From Ophiosphaerella korrae (taxonomy: Eukaryota; Ascomycota; Dothideomycetes; Pleosporales; Phaeosphaeriaceae), in assembly GCA_028456385.1 (NCBI GenBank), contig JALNQF010000051.1, positions 62,001 to 126,000 on the forward strand: a stretch of 64,000 nt of DNA. The letters are read 5' to 3'. The translations under genes were made by a program, and so were the position numbers. Every line of letters starts with the position of its first letter. Within the stretch, counting starts at the first letter, position 1. This document shows positions 54,963-64,000 of the stretch, piece after piece. The notes beneath the pieces are model-generated. The model was not told the DNA's origin. It did no database searches and saw nothing but the letters and a program-made list of their open reading frames with translations.

Positions 54963-56387
54963 CTCAGGTTGTGAACGATCAATTATCCTCAGTATATCCT
55001 GTGTCGAAAGATAAAGTGATGGTACTCATGTCAATATAAATACATTCAGCATGCTGAAGGTCATCATAGTACAGTCCTTGTACGCTCACCGTGGCTTTCT
55101 TTCCTTCTAGATAGATCACGCCGCCAACGCAGTGGCGTATTTGCATGGCTTAGTACTGTATCTGGTTCAATCGCAACGCTATTGGTTTCTTAGGTCTTTT
55201 GGGATGATTTGAATCAAAGAACGACTGTCAAGGAGTGACTAGTTTTCCACCGCTATGCCAAATATATATATTTGAGAGTACCAGAAACCATACAGGAATA
55301 GTGCGGTGGTTATGTACATGTAAATAAGAACTGGGCGGGATCACTACATCATTGACGATTCCTGTATGTTGAATCTCGCGCTAAAGTGCGAAGGTTGTGG
55401 CTGGTAGTGTGTACTCGAGACATTGATACTAATTAGTAAACTGGCACAGCATGCTATTTTGTTGGCGTTTGGGCCAGTAACGCAACTTCCAGCTGGGTAG
55501 TGGTGGATATGCCAGATTAACTTAGCGTATGCAGGTACGCTACTCGCTCAAACGCATCTGGTGATTGGGCTGAGACATTTGTTGAACGTTCTCAAATCAG
55601 ATGGCTGTTATGAACTGTAACTATCAAGAGACCCATGAAATGATTTGGAGGCTTTGCAAACTGAAATGCAGTTGAGAAGCTCAACCCAGAATCGATTTGT
55701 CCTCTGCATCAAGAATTTGTGTATATACAAACCTGGGAGGCATTTCAAATGACCTGGTTTCGGACCATTAAGCTAGGATTGTATAATGTTGTAAGCCTCC
55801 GAAGTCGTATAAGTCGATTCAGCTGACACAATGTAATTAACATGTGTTTTCGACCCACATGTGGCCTGTAACAGCCTGAGCCACACTTTTTCCGGACTAT
55901 TGCCACGTTGTATTGAACGGGTATAGGAATAATTCTATAGTTGGACTGTTGGGAGTCTATGCATGGGCAAGGCTGAAACCACTGAGGCTCTAGCCTTTGT
56001 ATATCTACTGGTGCTGCGTGTGTCTCCTTATGATGAGCTACAGCGCGGAGTTCATGACGCAAATTGAGTTCGATTAAACCTTCGTCCCAAGTCAAAATGC
56101 ACACCAATAGTCACTGCACGAGCGAGCAAGCAAATGATATCCTGAATCAGGAGCCTGTGAAACCGTTTCAGGTGGTAACGTTGCACGTGCATTTTCTATT
56201 CAGTTATGTTGAGTGAGACATGAAAAGCCCGAGTACTCTTCTAAGCCTATATACAAAACAAGGAATAACAGGGCGTCACTGCCTGTTCTCACAAGCTAAT
56301 GAGAGAAATGGCGGGTTTTTATTGAAACATCTAAACATTTTCAAAAACTATTAGGGAAAGCCCGAATCTTTCAATTGTGGCTCTGAT
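54963..56387. other. intergenic, 1.4 kb, no gene supported
   Basis: AT-rich sequence between two minus-strand genes. The longest frame (55745-56107, minus) starts with TTG and has no domain, so it is not called. The right-hand part upstream of 54962 must contain the promoter of the secreted-protein gene. Confidence 0.5.
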
Positions 56388-57862
56388 TTAGGCTGGGGGT
56401 AGAAAGTTGGCGTACAGCGTACCCTGGATTAAAGCGTACATGATCATACCACGAATATACCACTGCTTTCGTTGATGAAGAAGTTGATTACTAGTTGCGT
56501 TTTCTCCGTCTGCGAGCCAAGTTGCAACTACGAAGTACCACGTTGGGTAACCAGAGGCGATTCGGTTAATTATCTGAACATGAAAGCTGGTAAGTGCGGC
56601 AATAGCTAGCACTAGCTGTGGGACTGCCAATTCAGGAACATAGTGTGTTCCAGGCAGAGGGCTTCTAGGACCAGCAGTTACATCATCCTGGGGTACGGGA
56701 CGCCCATGCGACAGAGGCTTGAAATAGCTGCGGAGCACCGTTACGCTAGATGAGAGAAGCAGCCAAAGCATGGGCGCAGCTATCAAGAAAAGGGGAAGGT
56801 TAGGAAGAGTCCAGTAGCGGAACAGTCCCACGTTCCTAACAAGAGTCAGACCGAAGCCCCTTCACCGGGAGAGTGCTTACCAGTAATGACTTTGTACCCA
56901 GGAGTAGATACTTGGAAAACTTTTCCTGCACCACGGCGGACCTCCCGAAGTGGCGTCTGGGATACAAAAGCTCGTATATGCAAAATATTGAGGCCAGAAA
57001 AATCCTAGTGCGACAAGAACACCCGCTACACAGGAACCTAAGATTCTTCGTGTGTCATGCACAGTTAGCCTCATGGATATGACGCGGGGTAGATATCTGC
57101 CAACGTCATACAAGAGGATCAAGCCACTCAGCAAGCCATTACTTCGCATTAGGGTTGCAGAGCCAAACATGACGCCAGAGCCAAGCCTGTAAACATCTTC
57201 TTGAACACTAGGACTTTGAGCTCGAGCCCTCATTCTCGACTGAGCATAAAGAAGCATACCACTTAGATTGAGCAGAGAGAACATGGCTTCTGCGTATGGA
57301 GCAGAGTAGAACAAAGACGCTGGTGTCATGATGTGCAGAACAGCTCCAAAGAAGGCTGTTTGGTTCCGTTGCTGTCTCGAGATCACGGTCAGGAGATGAT
57401 ACAACACTAGCACCGAAAGCAGATGGCAGACATGTGAGATGATGACTCCAGCGGCAGCATAATGCCATAGATCAGTTTCGGAGCTGCTCGTAGGGATCAC
57501 TTAAGGGTCAATACTAGCCAAGCTAACAGCCTACGACACTCACATTGCCCCATGACACCTAAAAACCAAGAGTAAACCCAGCTGAAAGCCCACTCCTGTT
57601 CGTATATTTTATCACGCTCAGCGGCTTTGGCAAAATAAACCGCATCCCAGCGCAAGAGATTGGGGACAAGCCGGTGATATCGAGACAGATTACTGAAATT
57701 CTCGTGTCGCCTGACGCCGTGGTCAAGTAGTATGACTGTGGAAGTATCATAACCAGGACCGGGACAGAGGGCTGCTAGAAGAAGCAGAAGACCCTTCCAT
57801 AGTGAGAAAATGGAGACTAACTGCCACCAATGATGTTTGTTCGTTTGTTCAATTTTGGTCAT
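56388..57862 (-). CDS. GPI18: GPI mannosyltransferase 2 (PIG-V family)
   Basis: Three exons, 57544-57862, 56881-57499 and 56388-56835, give 461 aa. The introns are 44 and 45 nt (GTGAGT and GTAAGC donors). Splicing joins FLGVMGQ to LIPTSSSETDLWHY and SHYW to NVGLFRYWTLPNLP. PIG-V landmarks are visible: LLRWDAVYFAKAAERDKIYEQEWAF near residue 65 (luminal loop with conserved W-D and E-x-x-W-A-F), FYSAPYAEAMFSLLNLSGML, LMRSNGLLSG and QSHYWNVG. The enzyme adds the second mannose to the GPI precursor in the ER membrane using dolichol-phosphate mannose. The first in-frame ATG is at 57862; the frame continues upstream only from non-ATG codons. The gene is divergent from RPL8. Confidence 0.93.
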
Positions 57863-58279
57863 GTTTGTAGTCTCTAGATCCGAGACAGAACTGGTGGTTG
57901 GGGTGGTTCGGCGGCGGCTGGTTGCGATTGGTAGCCGCGCCGCTAGCGTCGGATAATAGTGTATCCGACACAACGCACTCGAATTTACACCTTTCTAACT
58001 TTGCGACTGACTTCCTGATCTTCGTCAAGCCAAACTTCGTCGACCACCCGCAACACACGGTAAGCGCACAACCACACCCAGGCCCATACACATAGACACA
58101 TGATTGCTCTCGAGCACATCAATCGCATGCATCCATCATGGAACATGTCGAAAACACATGGCTAAGAGCGTAGAATGGCAGCAATGCCTTCTTGCTCTTT
58201 ACGAGACACGGAACCTACTTAGTGGATGAGCATTCGCTAATGGTTTCTGTTCTCTATGACAGCCTCGAAAATAAATACA
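57863..58279. promoter_or_regulatory. compact bidirectional GPI18/RPL8 promoter with RPL8 leader intron
   Basis: Only 417 nt separate the two divergent ATGs. On the RPL8 side, GTAAGC at 58060 and CTATGACAG ending at 58262, with a CGCTAATGG branch-like motif, define a 203-nt leader intron. The transcription starts of both genes must therefore lie within roughly 57863-58050. Confidence 0.65.
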
Positions 58280-59174
58280 ATGGCCCCCAAAGGAAAGAAA
58301 GCGGCGCCTGCCCCCTTCCCCCAGAGCAAGGCTGGCGGTAGCAAGAAGGCCCCTAAGGTGCGTCCTTCATCATGTATTTTTGGCAATAGCAAGCTCTAAC
58401 TAGGCCAGAACCCTCTCATCGAGAAGCGCCCAAGGAACTATGGCCTCGGCCAGGACATCCAACCCCAGCGCAACCTCTCGCGCATGGTGCGATGGCCCGC
58501 ATACGTCCGTCTCCAGCGCCAGAAGAAGATCCTCAACCTCCGCTTGAAAGTCCCACCGGCGATTGCCCAGTTCCAGCATGTTGCCGACCGCAACTGTACG
58601 TTCCACACACTCTTTTAGACAAGGCGGCTCAGACTGACATGTCACAGTGGCCACCCAGGCGTTCAAGATCCTCAACAAGTATCGTCCTGAGACCAAGGCC
58701 GAGAAGAAGGAGCGTCTCACCAAGGAAGCTACCGCCATCTCCGAGGGCAAGAAGAAGGAAGACGTCAGCAAGAAGCCATACACCGCCAAGTTTGGCCTGA
58801 ACCACGTCGTCGGCCTCGTCGAGAACAAGAAGGCTGCTCTTGTCTTGATTGCCAACGATGTCGACCCCATCGAGCTTGTCGTCTACCTCCCTGCCCTCTG
58901 CCGTAAGATGGGTGTTCCCTACGTCATCGTCAAGGGCAAGGCCCGTCTTGGTACCGTCGTTCATCAGAAGACCGCCGCTGTCCTCGCTCTTACCGAGGTT
59001 CGCTCTGAGGATAAGAACGAACTCTCCAAACTCGTCTCAGCTGTCAACGATGGTTACCTCGAGTCACACCACAAGGATGCCTCGCGTCACTGGGGAGGAG
59101 GTCTCATGGGTGCTAAGGCCAACGCTCGCATGGACAAGCGAAGGAAGGCGATCGAGAGTGCTATCAAGATCTAA
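58280..59174 (+). CDS. RPL8: 60S ribosomal protein L8 (eL8)
   Basis: The exons 58280-58357, 58409-58595 and 58648-59174 give 263 aa, the usual length of the yeast Rpl8/mammalian RPL7A family. Exon 1 encodes the basic N-terminus [14 protein letters not shown]. The acceptor at 58408, not the TAG 5 nt earlier, keeps the frame into [19 protein letters not shown]. The L7Ae RNA-binding fold is clear: [40 protein letters not shown] and [20 protein letters not shown]. eL8 is a structural protein of the large ribosomal subunit. The 156-aa minus frame opposite is a shadow. Confidence 0.97.
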
Positions 59175-59470
59175 ACAGGTCTTAGTGGGGTTCAAATGGT
59201 TCATAATGAAGTTCATGGCGTGTCTCTTATCTCTGCATCTAGGCGGTACCATACCAAGGAGTTTAGGAGGGTTCAAAACAGCCGCAAAAGACTGTATTGA
59301 CTGGAATCAATTACGATAACGCACGCCATTCGCATTACTGTGCAGACTCGAGTGATGTTATGAGTATTATGATACCACTTTATGCGGGTAACTTACATCA
59401 GTCGAAGCTAAATACACTCGCACGACTCATCGTCCCTCCCCATGTCCGGAAGTGGATGCGGGGACTTTTG
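59175..59470. other. convergent 3' interval
   Basis: About 300 nt between RPL8 and the convergent mu-crystallin-family gene; presumably both 3' UTRs. No other feature is seen. Confidence 0.5.
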
Positions 59471-61013
59471 CTAAAAGTTCGCAATCCTCGTGCCAATCCC
59501 CTTCTCGTCCGCTAATCTCACCAAGTCCATACCAACAACTACATCCATAAGACCCAACCCCACACTCTTATAAATAACATTGCCCCCCTGCAACCACTCG
59601 ATCAAGCTCTTCTCTGCCTTGTCTTCACCCTCACTATCCTTCCCCTTGCTCCCCCTTCTCTTCTCCTTCGCTTTTTCGCACTCTCCCAACTCAACCCCTC
59701 CATCATCCAACCCCTCTTCGCTTTTCCGTGCGCGACATTCCAAGCGCCGCCGCTCTGCATCCCGCTTCAACATGACCAACTCGCCAATTTCAACCACTTC
59801 ATTCGGCCCCAAACCCGCTTGTATAACCTCGCCGGCCTCCTTGAGACACGCTTCCACACTGTCCACAACAATAGCGCCGCCCTGTACAGCATGCTTGTGG
59901 AAGTGCCGATGTGTGTGCTCGGGCTGAACGTTCTGTCTAATGATATCCGGGTGTATTTCGACCATGTGCGGTTTGTACGATCCAATGGCAGCAAGGTAGC
60001 GGCCCTTTTTCCTGCCTTCTGGGTTCGTAAGGTAAGAAGCAGGAAACAACGGGGTAAGTGACGGCGTCGTAAAGAAAATAACTGACGAGGCGCGGATTGT
60101 GGATTTCAAAAGGCGCTCGTATTCGCGGTGGTCGGGCGTGAGGATCTGGATTTTTGGATGTGCGAGGGCGGAATCGGCGCCATCTCTGTATTGGGGGACG
60201 TGGGCTTCGGTTGGGTCCCAGGCATGGGTTTCTTGGTGGGGTTGGTAGAGTTTGCTGATGAGTTGGTGGACGCGCTCAAAGTCGCGGTTTATGATGTTGA
60301 GATGGTGGATTTCGGGGCCTCGGAGTAATAAGGCCAGTCTGATGTGCCAGTATGCCTGATTCTGTTAGAAGCTTCTTGGTAGGTGTGAGCAGCAATTTAC
60401 TTACTTGCTTTCCTGCTCCAAAAACCACAAGGTCATGCACGTTCTGCCGCTTCTTAAATAACATAGTGCTTGCAAGTGCAGTTCTGAATGCCGTTATCTC
60501 TTCAGCATTTAATAATGCGCGTGGATCTCCATTGGTATCAAAGAGTGTAAGGCTACCTTTTGGAGTTGTGGATTGTGCGCTAGATAGTGACTGTGGAGGT
60601 TCAAAAGTCGCTGTGGAAGATTTTTGTGATACAGAGAGCGATAAGAGAGAAGAGGTTACGGATGCGCTGTCTCCGGATGATTTTAACTTCTTATCGTCTG
60701 GACCTGCTAATGTGACAATCTTGACGCCCATGCCATCATTGCTGGTTAAAGTCAGTGGATGTCTCCTCAAAGTGAAAGCGTGTCTTTACCTGCTTGCAGG
60801 CATGAAAAGCGTCATCTGGCCATCGCTACGCTTGAGCGACGTACGCAATGGTTGATAGGATGACGAGCAGCCGTTGCTTGAGTCTTCTTCAGTCGCAGTC
60901 GAATAGTAGTGCAGCGCGTCAGCAAGTGATTGCTGAAGATCGAGTATGTCCTGCTTTGTCAGTTGTAGTAGTAAGTTGCGCACATCATCGTCTGAGAGGA
61001 CTGTCAATGGCAT
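59471..61013 (-). CDS. ornithine cyclodeaminase/mu-crystallin family protein
   Basis: The exons 60790-61013, 60405-60741 and 59471-60355 give 481 aa; the introns are 48 and 49 nt. The first ATG is at 61013. Splicing creates MPASSNDGMGVKIVTLAGPDD, a family block, and VVFGAGKQAYWHIRLALLLRGP, the Rossmann G-x-G-x2 dinucleotide loop. Further family features are FFTTPSLTPLFPASYLTNPE, YLAAIGSYKPHMVEIHPDII and the C-terminal IYKSVGLGLMDVVVG. The family includes ornithine cyclodeaminases and NAD(P)H ketimine reductases; the substrate cannot be told. Two insertions make it longer than the typical 330 aa: a Ser-rich stretch near residue 100 and a Lys/Glu-rich stretch near 400-435 (EKAKEKRRGSKGKDSEGEDK). 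Confidence 0.9.
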
Positions 61014-61388
61014 TTTGAACAACTGAGGTGGTTGTAATAGTATTGATTCTGAGAAGCAAAGTACTCATCTACCAACTAAACAAATGTTACAATGCAGGTG
61101 TATGGAATGACCAGGTTAGTTTGAAGCTTCCCTTGGTGGGGGAGGGGTAGCTGCGGCTTTAACACTGAGAGGCAAGCAATCTCCACAACTTCACTACACA
61201 TACTGAGTAAGCACATTTTGTAATGATGGTCCTATCCCTACGCCACCTATGCAGAATGCCTGTTAGTTCTAACATACAATCATCAACAAAGTGATGCGTC
61301 ATGTCGTATACCCATTCGCCGGCATATAGTACACCCTGATGGCCTATCCCTTAACGCTGTCCTCTTTTGTAGCTACCAAACTTGTCGT
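61014..61388. other. intergenic between OCD-family gene and BLM10
   Basis: About 375 nt; no gene is seen. It holds the promoter of the OCD/mu-crystallin gene and the 3' UTR of BLM10, both on the minus strand. Confidence 0.5.
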
Positions 61389-64000
61389 CTAAGCGAAGTA
61401 GCTCTTCCACAGCACGCCCTCTAAATCCTCCAATTGTTCTTGTTCGAAGGCCTGAGATACGTGTCAGCAATAATACCAGTAGTTAGTTGTTAGGCACATG
61501 GCTTACCTTTACATCAACATGCCATGTGTCCTGCCTTGTTTTCTTGAAGTCTGCCAATACCGTCTTGACACTCTTTCCCACAATTCCGGGGTCGGCAGCC
61601 GCTTTGCGCGCGAGCGTAGCCAGCACATCCGGTAACCATCCTGGTGGTGGGCTTTGGTACGGGAACGCTTGGATAAGCGCACCCAAGCCAAGCACAGCAG
61701 CGTGGCGTGTCAATACCAGCTTACTCTGCTCTGGTGTTGGGGTTCCTGGAATGCGACGCTTTGGAAGCGGATTCTTGGTGAGTTGGTTAGTAAAGCGATC
61801 TTTGAGCGTAGAGACCTGTCGATCTCGCAGCGCAATAGGAGAGCAACGGATCATGCCCGATAGTGTGGTGGCAGCGCCCATGCGAACTTCAAGTTGAACA
61901 TCTAAGAGCATAGCGGATACACAATCGAACATCTTCTGTTGTTGCTCTTCACTCATAAGGAACAATCGTCTGAAGTAGATGACTTGGATGTTGATCAAGA
62001 TTCTGAGTCGCTGGTGCCAGCTTGTCGCACTGCGTCCAATCCGAATAAGGGCATCAATGAAATCTGTATCCTCGCCTTGGCGATGAGGAATATTGGGAAG
62101 GTGACGGAAAACATGATAGGCAAGCGACTGAAGCTCAGGGTCTTCTTTGATATCCATCATATGGAGTAGTTGCTCCATAAAGACATTTGGAAAGAACTTG
62201 ATGAGGGATGTGCATTCGTAGGAAGACAACGTAGAGTCCAACCACAATAAGACTGTCTTTCCGCCAGAGGTGTACGAGGAAGGTGTTTGTTGGCCAGCTG
62301 GACGTTGGTGGCGCCAAGCTTCGAGGCGGTCGAAGACATCAGTGATGGTTCGAGTAAACTCTGGGGTTGGTTCGTAAGGACGGACGCCAATAGACGAAGC
62401 ATCCTTTTGTGCCTTGATCAAAGTAGGAACATCCTTGTATGATTCGTGATATCGTGTGCGGTAAATGCACGCAATCGTCTGGCCCATGGCCTCACGGACG
62501 CCCTTATATGGATGGTCAAGATGCCGCATGAAATCTTCCAGGATTGGTTTCTCAAGGCGGAAATGCCAACCAGCGTCGCTAATACATTGCGTGAGCAAGT
62601 GTATTTTTGAGCTTTCTTTGAATGCAGCATTCGAGTCCATGTCAAGGCGGAAGCTAGCCAACCAGTCGACCATAGGCCAACCACGCCTGGGGTCTTTGGA
62701 TTGCAAGACGACGTGAAGGAATGTCGTCCAGTAACCCGAGTTCTCAGGAGTCAGTCCGTCTTTGAAAATACCTCGTACAATAGGGAAGACGTACTCCCAT
62801 ACTTCTTGTCGCTGGTCAGCCTTGAGATCAGGCGCACAAGATATCAGTGCCGCCATGATCTCGGCAGTCGCACGGTGTTGATGCTTATCGCTCCCATCGC
62901 CGTAGACGGATTGAGTGAGATCCTTGATGTCCTCGAAAGTAGCCTCCGTCAGACCAGCAAAGACGAGGTCAAATGAATGCGTCAGCAACATAGCGCTTGA
63001 CATGCGGAAGCGATCGGCGCTGGTATCACGCGGCTCTTGTTTCATAAAAGCGAAGTAATTCGAGAACCAAGAACGCGTAAGATGTTGGGCAATTTTGTTT
63101 CGAACGCCATTTTCAACATCATCAAAGGACATTTGCGGCGCATTGGGTAGGAAGGCTGGCATTGTCTTGTTCCAAACCAACCAGCCGGGGTAGTCAAAGT
63201 CAACGTAATATTTAGCCTCAGGTTGCGCAAATGATGATAGGTACTCCTCGGTCCAGCTTGGATTATCGCGTTTGGTCGGTACAGTGATCTTGTCTGGTAG
63301 ATCCTCTTCGCCGAGCAAATATTTCTCGTAACTATGGCCTGTAATTGCGCGTGTCGACACGACCGAGAACACTCCGATCAAAGCTCCTGCATACAACCCT
63401 CGCAGGCTCGGATGCTGATCAATGGAGCCTTTGGTGACGAGATCGATCATCTCTCCCGAAGCAATCGTATCATAACGCATGCCAAGATTGACAATGATTG
63501 CTGCGGTGCGACTGACCTTCTTCCAGTGCGCAGTGCTGGCAATGTTGACCAGCTCCTTCGACAACTCGGCCTTCTTCCCTTCGATGCGAGCACGCTTTTC
63601 TTTGATGTAGTTTCGTCGCTTTACAACTTTTTGCTGGACGACCGCATCATCACTTGAATGAATGGCATATGCGATTGACTGAACAACCTCTTTGTCAAGG
63701 ATGACCATGCGCTCCATAGCCTTGCCCATATCCATCACTTGGAATGTGGCATTGGTGGCAAGCTTCTGTACGGAAGGCTTGTCGGCGCCAGTGACCTCGA
63801 TAAATGCTTTGATCAGCCGTGGCGTGAATCGCCAGTCTCGACTAATAGTCTTGGCTAGGCTACCAAAGAGAAGTGCAAACATAGCACCCTTGATACGAGG
63901 ATAATCACTCTCATCAACAGCTTTGACGAAGGCGTCTAGTAACGGTGGGATGACTAGTGGTCGGGCACCCAGTATACACTTGACTGCGGACTCATTCGCG
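61389..64000 (-). CDS. BLM10: proteasome activator Blm10/PA200, C-terminal part
   Basis: The gene enters from the right edge; about 851 C-terminal residues are visible in two exons (61507-64000, partial, and 61389-61451) separated by a 55-nt intron. The frame is open to the window end (LVIPPLLDAFVKAVDESDYP precedes the first internal Met). HEAT-like helical repeats cover the visible part, with family blocks such as DFDYPGWLVWNKTMPAFLPN, SGYWTTFLHVVLQSKDPRRG and LDHPYKGVREAMGQTIACIY. The last exon encodes AFEQEQLEDLEGVLWKSYFA. Blm10/PA200 caps the 20S proteasome and opens its gate through a C-terminal hydrophobic-Tyr-X (HbYX) motif; here the last three residues are Tyr-Phe-Ala. Reading through the intron would give a false end (VSHVPNN). 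Confidence 0.95.

Noticed and set aside
55745..56107. 120-codon minus frame between the secreted protein and GPI18
   Set aside because: It starts with TTG, has its first ATG near the end, and has no recognisable motif.
61483..61506. Ending BLM10 at the first stop after VSHVPNN
   Set aside because: A clear GTAAGC donor and CTCAG acceptor lead to a last exon with a Blm10-type tail.

Overview
The window looks like a gene-rich stretch of a filamentous ascomycete genome, most likely a Dothideomycete (Pleosporales-like). That placement is inference from overall character. What is seen directly: short introns (mostly 44-66 nt) with GTAAGT-like donors and CTAAC/CTAAT branch sites; unambiguous fungal orthologues on both strands; long serine/proline-rich single-exon genes; and AT-rich, transposon-bearing intervals with damage of the RIP type. 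No plasmid, phage, CRISPR, tRNA or rRNA feature was recognised.

Layout. 1-6.7 kb holds no supportable gene. Its right part looks like a very long leader for a PSP1-domain gene (6705-9559) and contains a 12-nt periodic array and an 18-nt minisatellite. 10.3-16 kb carries a small unknown gene, RPL15 (with 9-nt and 14-nt micro-exons) and a large J-domain protein. 17-20.4 kb has a type II membrane glycosyltransferase-like protein and an unknown basic protein. 20.4-24.6 kb is AT-rich, poorly coding DNA with one small ORF. 24.6-33.6 kb is an accessory-like mix: an APH-fold (AIM9-like) gene, a broken Tc1/mariner transposase, a hairpin, a GNAT acetyltransferase, an AVT-type vacuolar amino acid transporter, a multi-pass membrane protein and a nonautonomous TIR element.

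34.7-64 kb is denser core genome: a disordered 918-aa protein, HOP1 (meiotic HORMA protein, rebuilt from six exons), CDC4 (F-box/WD40), ETP1/BRAP2, a Rid1-like GBD/FH3 protein, a secreted Ser/Thr-rich protein, GPI18 divergent from RPL8, an ornithine cyclodeaminase/mu-crystallin family protein, and the 3' part of BLM10, which runs off the right edge.

Several genes are housekeeping (ribosome: RPL15, RPL8; ubiquitin/proteasome: CDC4, ETP1, BLM10; GPI anchors: GPI18; meiosis: HOP1). They do not form one pathway or a recognisable biosynthetic cluster. Exon structures were built by eye from splice signals, reading phase and family conservation, without transcript evidence. I found no convincing new multi-gene system. 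The best leads are the repeat-filled PSP1 leader, the micro-exons, the altered metal-site motif in the glycosyltransferase-like protein, the RIP-type transposase relic, the TIR element and the unusual BLM10 C-terminus.
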